Assembly (NCBI RefSeq): GCF_018139145.2
Contig: NC_059471.1
Location: 215,717,494 to 215,781,493, forward strand
Length of the DNA: 64,000 bases
Direction of reading: 5' to 3'
Source of the DNA: Gymnogyps californianus
Lineage: Eukaryota; Chordata; Aves; Accipitriformes; Cathartidae
The position numbers and the translations under genes are program-made. This document shows positions 54,831-64,000 of the stretch, piece by piece. Within the stretch, counting starts at the first letter, position 1. The number at the start of each line of letters is the position of its first letter. The notes below the pieces were generated by a model, which worked only from the letters and a program-made list of their open reading frames with translations, was not told the DNA's origin and ran no database searches.

Positions 54831-56111
54831 GCACTGATCCTGAACTGCCCTTCGTTTACTCCAGCTCCTTAGATCCTCACCTACATTATCCTTGTGATGT
54901 CTGAGGATGATGCTCTCTGTTCATTCCCACCTGGATCAGATTCCTGGAAGCTAACTGGTCCCAGACATTTCTTGGAAGAGCACAAAATGATGAAGTTTGG
55001 ACTGGGCTGGGAAGTGGTGCTCTTACAAAGTGTCCCACAGAGTGCCAAAGCCAATTTTACTGTCACAAAGTGTATCCTTATGTGCCTTCCTCATGGTCTC
55101 TTGGGGACGGTGTCTCTTTGACCTCTCTCCTTCAGGGCTCTGCATGTTCCTATGGTCCTCCTCTCTCCTGACTCATCTTTGGGTAGAGACACACATACTC
55201 ACGTAGTGTTTCAGGAAGGATGCACAGGTTCTCAGTGTTGCACTTGGCTCTGATATGAAGGGTAGGCACAGCTTTCCTCATTCTGTGCTTTATTTGTATT
55301 CAAGGGCTGAACAAGGTCCTCAGAGCAGCAGCAGCTTTCCCTCTGCTCCAGGGGAGCTGGGGACATTGTGGGATGTCCCCTCAAGCCCTTTGTGCTCCTG
55401 CACAGACCCAGGGGATTGCCAAGCCCTTCCCCTTGGCATTCCTGCAGAAAGGGGCCATGTGAGGAAGAGGAAGGGCCAGTCTGACTCCACACAAGACCCA
55501 CTCCTGAGCAATACAAGGACGAAAACACCCTGCAGGGCAGGTTCAGAGCATCTGGCTTCAGTTTTGCAGCCCGTTTACCCTCACCAAATACAAATCACTT
55601 CATCGTGCATCTCAGCAATGACAGGTAAAGGACCCCCAGTTGTGGTCCCCCAATTCTTCTTAGTCTTGCGGGAGCACTGCAAGCTCCCTTTCTCCATGAG
55701 TGCCAGCTGAGGTGGTCACACACCGATATGCAAGGAAATGCAGTGGCTGGGAGCAAGGGAATGGGAAGGGAGGGAGCAAAGGAGGAAAAGGTGACCCTGA
55801 CATCCATATTCACAGCACTAAGTGAAAACTGTTAGCTTTGTCCTCGCTGGCAGCACCTTGTCCCCTCTCTCATCAGATCTGTGCACTTCTCTGCGAGCCG
55901 GCACAAAGGAGGGACATACTCCAATCCAATTTGTTACACTTCCACCTTCCGGAGAGAGAGAGGGAGAGGGGGAGGGAGGTAAAAAATCCCATTATCTTTA
56001 TCAAGCCTTCCAATCAGGAGCAGCAGTAAATGCAAACTCAGGAGACAGCTGCTGTGAAGCCTTTATATTTCATTCAGCAGATAGTGTATCTTTTTATTGC
56101 ACGCAGGAATT

Positions 56112-56182
56112 ACTTCTTTTTTTTCTTTTTTTCTTTTTTCTTTTTTCTTTTTTCCTTTTTTTCTTTCTTTTTTTTTTTTTTT
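56112..56182. repeat. (CTTTTT)n / poly(T) tract in intron
   Basis: Runs of five to eight T separated by single C, ending in an 18-base T run. On the PLXNA4 transcript it is A-rich. There is no SINE body next to it, so it looks like a simple-sequence expansion, not a retroposon tail. Confidence 0.9.
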
Positions 56183-59100
56183 AAGAAACAACCTTTCTGT
56201 TCAACTTGACTGGGAAAAAGGAAATTCCAGGGGCCTTTGACAAAGAGGTGCTTCTTTGAGCTGTAGCAATGCCTGGCTAGGGAATGACTCTATGGGGAGA
56301 TGGGAGATGGGGAGATGTCCTCCTGCACTCAAATCCTATAGAAAATGTTACACCTCCCTCGTACCTTCTCTCTGATCTGGGTGACCCTGAAGATGCCCGT
56401 TGAACAAGGGAGAAAAGGGGAGCAGAGAGAACATTTTTTCCAGGGCAATTGAAATACCCAGGTGGATGGAAGACCTGCCAGCTCACTCCAACTGCTTTCA
56501 TTTGAGCTCGTCATCATCAGTTACACCATCCTTTACAGGCACTTCTAGGTCATGATGCACACAATCCATTTCAGTCAACTATTCATGCCATATACTGTGC
56601 TTCCCACCATTTTCCTAAAGACCCTAAGTCTCCCATGAAGAGCTGTGAAATGGTTTGCAGCTGATATTGTGCGCAGCAATGGCATGTGGAACAAATGCAT
56701 GTGGCTTACTCAGGCTTGATGCCTATTTCATGATCCTTTGTGCTCATGAAGGATTAGTCTGGAGAGCAGGGGGGCTGCTTTTAGTCTTATGAGTATTTTT
56801 TTCACTTCCCAATAATTTCTGTGTGAGAGACAGATTGGCACAGGAAACAGGAGAATAAACCCTTTGTCTGTAGGCTGCAGGAACCAGTACAACCAGGTGG
56901 GTAGGAAACAAAAAAGGTAAATGTCTAGTATGCAATGACCTCTAGGAAGAGAGGAGAAAATCAGCTCTGCTTCTGGAGTGGAGAAAGGACCGCCGTGGTT
57001 GGGGAAAACAAACTTCACACCAGAACGCGTAGATGGAAGATGCCTGGGAGATATTTCATCCTGTATATGCAAGCTGTCTGCCTTACTGTATATATACTAG
57101 AGTTAGACGCAGTTTAAATGGCTCCTAAGGGTTGAATCCCACATCCCAGTACCGCACCGTTGGTAAGTCAGTGAAAGGTTGCCTGACATGGTCCTCCACA
57201 ATGAGCCTGAGACAGCACCACTGTCAACCTAGTAGCTCCCATCACCTCAGCAGTCCCTTTCAAAAAGCAACTGAAACACAGGGAAGAGAGAATGCCTCAG
57301 CATGAAGCCAAATTCCTGTTTTGTGATCCTCACACCCTAATGCTTTCCCGAAGATGGGGTATTTTATTTATGGTGAGGGCTTTAAAAAATAGTGATAACA
57401 AAAATAGCCACTGTAGAAAGAAGCCTTTACTCAGAGGGCTGCAATTTCAGTTTTGGACTAAAAAGTAACCTCAGGGTGTCCAAAATAAGTGCTTTCAGCT
57501 GACAACCCCCTCCATGAGTTGTCTGGGTAACTGCAAAACATTATGACATTTGCGACACATACAAGTCACTCTGCTTGCAGCTACCCTGCATTTAACAACT
57601 CAAAATAACTCATTAGCTTGTTTGCTTTCTTCCATGTGAGCAATCTGGCCTTAGTGCGGACAGAAAGCCCAGAAAACTGTAATGGTAACAGAAAACGGTG
57701 TTGCTGTTCAGAAAACCATCGATTTCAAGGCCAGATTACAGCCATCTGCTCTGACCTACTGTTTAGCATGGACTGGTGGGGCTGATCCAGCTGCCTTTGC
57801 AGTTCTGAGCATTCAGCCTGGGGCAGGTTGATCCTGAGAGCTCTGAGCTGCTTCCTAATGGCCAGCAGTGCTTTCTGCTCTCCCCTTGCTGCCTTCACTG
57901 TCACCGAAGGATGCCAGGTGCCAACAAACATCTTTTCCTGCACAGAGGCTGGGCTGCAGCTGTGGCTGGATGTGCATACCCTCTTGTTCTTGCTTCACCC
58001 ATGCCAGCCCTGCTCCTCCCAGCTTGTTAGCTACTGTGCTAAAGGAGCCTGCAACTATATTGCTGCTGGCAAGACTCTTCTACTACATGAGGGTTTTTTT
58101 GTGTTTTCTTTGGGGTTTTTCTTCCCCAACTGCATCATCAATGCTATTGGCCAAGCAGCTGCTCATTAAGCAGCCTCCTGTCAGTATGGACAAATCTGTC
58201 CTCTGAGGGGTGCACACGCTCATAAATACTTTCTGGAACTTGCTGGTCCTCAGCACCACTCAGCAGGTCAATATTTCTTAAAATAGGAACAGTTTGGGAT
58301 GCAAAATTGTCAGGCTCCAGCTGGGACCCCGCACACACACACTTCTGTATCTGTCAGCTGTCAGAGCTACAGTAAGATCTGTGGACTCCAATTTATCCCT
58401 GGTATTTGCAACATGCAGGTAAAATTCCCACCTCCCATTTTGGGTGCATCATTCGTCCCCACAGCAGAACAAACTACTTTCCACTCACACCCAGTCTGAG
58501 ATCCAAATATAATGGGCTCTGTGGCCACCAACCAGCACCAGACAGGTCAAGAGATCTGGCTGTAAACCCCACTCCTCCAGTCTGCTGTGCCCTGGCACCC
58601 TGCCCCATCTGCCCTCATGCTCACACTAGCACTCACCATTCCCCTGCTGACTCACAGAAGCTCCAGAATCATCTTGGGTCCTTTCCTGATGATGGATATG
58701 ATCTGTTCTTTACTGCTGCTGGTTTTGGCAGCTTGTTTCATTATTTTAACGGCCTTTCATGAGCAGGAATCTTGCTGCAATTTCTGTCAGGAATTCCCTC
58801 CTCCCCTACACATACGCACACACATATAGACACTTAACTTTAATCCCTGACCTCTCATTCCTGCCTCCATTATTGCTGTGAATTGTTTCTTGGCGTCAGT
58901 CCATTCCTTCTCCTTTTGATTCCTCTTCTACTTTGCTGAGTTTTATAGACTCCATCATTTTCCACTCAAGTCTCTTTCACTGAAGGTCACTGAGGGCAAA
59001 TTCTGGCAGATACAGCCACAACGCAGTCCCCAGCTCCCTACCAGCCACCTCAGCAATACCCTGAGCAGATTTTTCTACATTCTTTCATAGTAGCCTCCAG

Positions 59101-60021
59101 GTGTAGTATCACCTCTGCCTCTGGACCCCAACTTCAGACGTCTCACTCCTCCCAGCATCCTTGCTCCAGATTTTGGGCAGAAATGGATTTTGGCCTCAGA
59201 GGCACCCCTGCACTGGGCTGTACAGCTCCCAGTGTGCCCCAGAGCTCAACAGCACAACTGCCCAGAAATGGAAGTGAAGCTGGTGCTGCTCTTTCCACCC
59301 TCCAAGCAGAGCAATGCACGAAGGAGAAAACCACTGAGAAAAAAAGCATGAATTCATAAACAGAAGAACTGATCTTTCCTTAAGACCTCCTAGTCCTCTG
59401 CAGAAAGGAAACCTCAGGGCAGCAGCTCCCAGCCCTGCTGTTGGTGGTGGGGTGCTGGCAGGAGGGGGAAGCAGTCAGGGGTGAGATGGATGCAGCCCAC
59501 TGAACGGAGGATGCTTCATCCCCTTTCCTGTGCCTGCACAATGAGTAATTAATACTGCTTGGGCTGTGACTATCTCAGCAAGAAGACATATATACCAAAC
59601 CCTCACTATTCAGAGAAGAGCTAGGAATAAATCTCTGCAGCCTGAACACTGCTGACAACATCACCCTGGGCATTTGGTACTCTTTTTCCAGAGGTCTTTG
59701 GCAGGACAGTGAGAATAGCCCCAGTCATGCCTTTTCCATACCCCTGTCCAAGCTGAATTCTGTGGTCAGAAAAGCAGGATGGCTACTGGTCTGTTTAAGT
59801 CCTCAAGGCCAAAGATTTCATAAGCCAAGAGTATATGCATCAACTTAATCAGTCTCTTCTGCCCTCTCACCGTTGCTGCTGCTCCGCCTTGCACAAGCAC
59901 CAAGGGTACGCTCAGTCTGGAGAGGTGGCACCTGCCCCAGCAAACAGAGTCTGGATTGAGTTTGGCTGTCTCCCATCTCCCCTCTCCCCCCTCACATACC
60001 CAAGTGTGTGCCCTCACATAC

Positions 60022-60181
60022 CCAAGTCCATATCAGCAGCTTTGGGCCGGTGGGAACAGGGCACGTTCTTGAAGATGGCGTCGAGGATCTTCTCCTTGAC
60101 CTGCGTGATGGTGTCACAATTCAGGATCTTCACCGGGATCTCGGGGCTGTTCACATTGTCAGGGTTCACGCAGCTCAGGAC
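60022..60181 (-). CDS. PLXNA4: PLXNA4 coding exon: start of Rho-GTPase-binding domain
   Basis: This exon encodes 53 codons plus one base, from VLSCVNPDN to KAADMDL. The stretch [24 protein letters not shown] (here [18 protein letters not shown]) is the first part of the ubiquitin-like RBD inserted in the plexin GAP domain, which binds Rac/Rnd-type GTPases. The acceptor is a clean CTCTCTCAG and the donor is G|GTATG. The single leftover G joins AG of the next exon to make Glu (DMDL-E-WRQ), a junction typical of A plexins. No stop interrupts the frame. The exon before it, expected to end near a QIDYKTL-like motif, is not within the remaining 3.8 kb of the window. Confidence 0.93.
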
Positions 60182-61769
60182 CTGAGAGAGAGGCAGTGAG
60201 ACCAACCACACATTTCACAGTAGCATGGGTACCCTGTGGCTGCCCTTCTTGCAGGTCCCTGTGTCCTACAAGCCAGAGCGATCTAGGGTGCAATAAGGGG
60301 AAAAATGTGTACCAAGAGTATTCCCTCCTTCAAGAGGGCACAGAGACCTGGTTTCACACAGGGGGATTCCATGCATCCACGCCTGTGCTGCTCTCAACCC
60401 CTTACCACTGTCTGTGCCCAGTGAATTAAAGGTAACTAACTCACTCAGCACTTGGCTCTGAGCTAAGTGCCGTGGACTCCCAGATGTTGCAGCCGGTGAC
60501 TTAGGGCTGACGTGAAGGTTTTTCTGAACTTGTGTCTCACGCCACTTATCTCTATGAGGTGAAACTGCTATACCTGTGGGAACAGCTCCTTAGATTTGAG
60601 CCTCATCTCCTTGGCATCTTCACTATACTTAATATGAGAAAGCCCATGAATACCAGCTCAGGTTCTGGTGCTTTCAATAAAAATGGCATTCACCCAAATG
60701 GTAGCAGACAATTGTCATTGACACACTCTTTTCATAGAAACCATTAAAAATGGGTCAGGCCTGACCCTGGTTGGAGCTGAATTGATATCCAAAGGGCTCT
60801 CCAGAGCTTTACTTGGCCTCTGACCCATTCCATGCTCCCTAGAGAGCTGGCAAGGTGACCTAATTCAGTAGTGGCCTCCTTGCATTGCCACTTGACTTCT
60901 TTGACAATTCAGGTAAAAGTGCTCTTCAGTGTCTCAGCCTTAAACAAACTTAAACAAACCATCTTCTGCACAGCCATGGGACTGACCCAGACCCTTCTCA
61001 GAAGAATGTGATTAATTTGAAATGCAGGGCTTCTTAAAAAATGAAACACAAAACAACAACTTCTGCTTTCACATATAGAACAAGAAAATTGACCCAACTA
61101 GAGAGGCCTCTCATTTCTCAGAAGGAGAATATAATTTTCTCCACAGACTCTGTCCAAGAGTAAATGCAAAGCATATGGGGTGGTGAGGGAGGGAGGGATA
61201 CCTTAAACACATACACACAGTGTTTAACAGCCATCTGCCTGCCAACTCCTGGCCATGTCTATGTTGAGCATTCGGCTCTCTTCTGGTTACAGGAGTGTGA
61301 AGTCTATAAACTTTTATAAACTTAGCACACCTTTGCACTTGGAAGGAGTGTTCAGTGATGCTCCTGGCTATATATGGTCATTAAATGTTCCTGTGCCGCT
61401 TTTACAAGCGCAGACATGTTAGTTTTGGTGCCTTAGACAAATTCTACCTTGACTGTAAATTCCCTTCTGTAGTACACAATAGGTACTGGACTCTCCATCA
61501 CTTTCCATCTTAACCTACTAAGATGCAGTGGGATCTCAAAGTGGCTTGAAACTGGGTAAAATCATATCAGTATAATTATATACTGGCTCACCAGGCTCCC
61601 TTTGGTGCTGTTATGCTCAACTAAGAGGGACTTGTGAAGATATTGCTTACAAAGAGCTCTGTGATCTTTCCAGATGAAAGGGGAGATGTAAATATGAGAT
61701 ATTGATTAGATCATAATAATATTATTTATATGTCACTTCCAGGAGTATCGAAGAAGCATCGGGTCAGAT

Positions 61770-61930
61770 TATAATAACAATGGTGCAGATTTACAGTTCT
61801 GTGGCATCTTTCATCTCAAAGGATCACAGAACTATACATAAAAAGCACTGTTGAAATGCATCCAGTGTTGAGGTTACTGGTTGCCCCCCTCCCATTACGC
61901 ATCTGTAGGGAAATGAAGCAGTGATGGCAG
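61770..61930 (+). mobile_element. Degraded MIR/L2-like SINE relic
   Basis: TAATAACAATGGTGCAGATT, then GTGGCATCTTTCATCTCAAA, GGATCACAGAACTATACA and CATCTGTAGGGAAATGAAGC keep the order of the element at 52131-52280, with more divergence. Confidence 0.5.
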
Positions 61931-62571
61931 GCTAGCACAGCTCTTTTGAGCATGCTGTGGGGGTCACACATGGTACTGGAGACCAAGTTACTCTGCAGGT
62001 CTCTCTCAGCGATCTGAGCTCAGCTGAGGTGAAATGAGCTGACGCCAGTCAGAGCAAGCTCTGTGGTGTGATTCATCTCTGATGCAAACACCTGGGGTTC
62101 AGTTCAGTTCCCCACATGAAGGCACTTAGCGCCCTTTAAAATAGTCTACGCTACCCTGCCAAGCCAACATCTGGTCCAGAAGACCCAACATCTCCTGCGG
62201 GTGCTGAATAGTGTCCACCACACCAGTACCCACCATGCACTGCGAACCATCATCCAGCTGGATGCTGACAATGGTGATTTGCTCTTATAACTTGGTTATC
62301 CTTGAAATTCACAGAGTGTCAACTTTGGAAGGTGGCAGGAAAACTCTGCCTGAGTGAGCCACCATCATTCGTGCCCTGACTACAGCAGTCCTTGCTTTCC
62401 TTTTTTCCAGCTCCGCTGGAAGAAGAAGGAGCAGGGAAGGCAATATTTCAAAGGGCTGTGCAGAGAGAAGTTTGCTCTTAGTGGTTTCAAGCATAGATGG
62501 GGGCAGCTGGTAGTACCTGTAAACCCCTGAACTCCAGTGTGTTCATTTGAATGACAGTCAAGAGGCTCCTT

Positions 62572-63331
62572 TCAACGTTTTAGGGAATTCAAGCACTGCT
62601 TATAGAACTCAACACCCTTCCCAGAGCACAGTGGCTTTGACGTATATGCCCCAGGCTTCACATCAACTCTCGGTGTTTTCCAACTGTTCTCTTGTGGAGC
62701 ACTAAACTTTTCTCCGTACAAAGACTTCAGGAATTTTGCAGGGTGCATCTGTGTATTGCACACACTAAATAGTTGTTCTTTGGAGATTGTCATGGGCCCT
62801 ATAGAAGACAGGTGTGTGTAAGAAGTCATCCTTACACCACAGATTGAAAACCTCTGCTCCCCTTCCAACAGACTGAAGCTCCTAATCGTAATGAGGTGTT
62901 TGCAATGGAGAGAGAGATTCCTATCACTTCTGTGGGAATCCTCCCAAGGGTTTCTTCTGTTGTCATCCCACGCTTCTATAGATTGTCCCTGGTAGGGGAT
63001 GACCAGGAGAAAAAAATTAAGCATAGGCTTCATCGATTTAGCAGAGTTCAGATGCTCCAGTCTCACTGAAAAAGTAAGGTTTGCCCTGTGCTTCCACCCA
63101 GAGCTGTCCTCATAACAACCAATGTAAGACAGAGGACTAATCCAATTGCTCCTGCAGTGCTGCTCAGCTATGTCAACACAATCTTTGATGTCAACTGGTG
63201 GGGAAGAGACCCCTGAGATGGCCTGTGTTGTATTCCTACGTGATGAGTCCCTCTGAGGGAAGTTTTGCGACGCTGATCTCCTGAATGCATTCACTGTTAC
63301 TGCTCCATCAGCCACCACCTGCCTTTGAGAC
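62572..63331 (-). CDS. Unrecognised long reading frame, possible terminal exon
   Basis: The minus strand is open from a stop at 63378-63376 to TGA at 62574-62572: 267 sense codons. I do not recognise the product. There is no in-frame ATG until the motif SMKPMLNFFLLVIPYQ about 107 residues in, so a complete single-exon protein would be about 153 residues. Alternatively GCTCTGCCCCACAG|G ending at 63332 is a good splice acceptor, making 63331-62572 a last coding exon of about 253 residues. The predicted protein is Ser-rich with no obvious signal peptide or repeats. Its C-terminal third reads like a soluble protein (WKTPRVDVKPGAYTSK, then GKGVEFYKQCLNSL). No AATAAA follows within 260 bases. It could be a nested gene, a decayed retrocopy or chance. 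Confidence 0.25.
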
Positions 63332-63514
63332 CTGTGGGGCAGAGCTAACAAGGTGGATGAAGGGGAGAGGAAAGTTCAGTGTCACTCAAGGAGGTGCTGA
63401 ATGTTTTGTCACTGAGAGGACACCAGCACTTGGCACCACTGTTCTGTCATGCATTGAGGTCTGTGTCAGCATAGCGTAAGGACAGTGCCAGTTGTGGGGT
63501 CAACATGAAAAGGT

Positions 63515-63760
63515 ATGGGACTGGGAGCAAGCAGAGTAGTAATCTCTGAGCCTTGCTCTCCCACTGACTGTGTATGACCTTGGGGCATGCCATCTCACTG
63601 GATTTGTGTTTATTGACCTTTTTCTACATCCTTGGGCTTTTTTTGTCTGCCAGCCCTTCCAGCCATGAGCTGTCTTTAAGTGTATATATACATGAAATGC
63701 TTAGCACCGCTAAGCCCTGATCTCCACTACAGATTACTGGTGTTTAGATAATAAAGGCAC
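63515..63760 (+). mobile_element. MIR-like SINE relic, nearly full length
   Basis: TGGGACTGGGAGCAAGCAGA, then CTCTCCCACTGACTGTGTAT and GACCTTGGGGCATGCCATCT match the MIR head. CTTTAAGTGTATATATACAT, then GAAATGCTTAGCACCGCTAA and GCCCTGATCTC match the tail known from turtles and birds. It is the most complete copy in the window. Confidence 0.7.
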
Positions 63761-64000
63761 AGCTTGTGATTACTCATACAGTGACCCTGGCTTTGAGCTC
63801 TCTGCAGTGCTTGAGAGCTCTGCCTGGAGACCAGGACATCGCTACAGTTTCTGTCCCAGGGACAGACATCTTTCTTTCCCTTCTAGATTGGGCTAAGGAA
63901 GGTTCAAGGCAGCTAGCATACAGCAAGACTTAGCAACGAACAAGGAGGAGAAGAACCCCAAAAAAAGCCAAGCATAGGAGAGCCTTCTGATATCTTGGTA

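Larger units (their letters stand above)
53120..60021 (-). other. PLXNA4 intron (6.9 kb)
   Basis: Holds an enhancer-like block (54545-54830) and the CTTTTT tract (56112-56182). No coding exon is seen, and the exons on either side join exactly (Glu codon split 1+2), so none is missing from the protein. Confidence 0.85.
60182..64000 (-). other. PLXNA4 intron, 5' part beyond window
   Basis: The exon expected upstream (end of the GAP first half, QIDYKTL-like) was not found, so the intron runs off the window. It contains two SINE relics and the unexplained reading frame at 62572-63375. Confidence 0.75.

Noticed and set aside
56112..56182. T-rich tract as the tail of an inserted retroposon
   Set aside because: No element body or target duplication can be seen beside it, so it is treated as a simple repeat.

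Overview
The window is vertebrate nuclear DNA, most probably from a neoavian bird. It holds one recognisable gene in GT-AG split exons, a CR1 retrotransposon fragment with the avian-type 3' end (degenerate ATTCTATG repeats), a solo LTR of a kind I know from neoavian genomes, and scattered old MIR/L2-like SINE relics shared among amniotes. Nothing points to bacterial or viral genome organisation, and almost all short ORFs look like chance.

The gene is the 3' part of PLXNA4 (plexin A4) on the minus strand. Eight consecutive coding exons lie between 60181 and 29928, joined by seven canonical introns. They add up to 1185 coding bases, 394 codons plus stop, with every exon phase matching. They encode most of the Rho-GTPase-binding domain (RBD) and the C-terminal half of the RasGAP-like fold. 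The extracellular region, the membrane segment and the first half of the GAP domain lie beyond 64000. A 3' UTR of about 7 kb seems to run from 29927 to about 22870, where three AATAAA signals cluster.

Layout: 1-22870 is the 3' intergenic flank, with SINE/CR1 relics and a purine microsatellite just past the poly(A) site. 22870-29927 is the 3' UTR, with UG and CU repeats, a Pumilio site and a perfect 17-bp-arm hairpin. 29928-60181 holds the exons and introns: a solo LTR in the sense orientation 133 bp upstream of the penultimate exon, two antisense CR1 fragments, and several stretches that look like conserved non-coding DNA. 60182-64000 is intron, and contains an unrecognised minus-strand reading frame (62572-63375), unusually long for chance and preceded by a plausible splice acceptor.

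The items most worth a second look are the LTR beside the penultimate exon, the unexplained 268-codon reading frame and the 3' UTR hairpin. I could not run any search, so family names rest on recognised sequence patterns.
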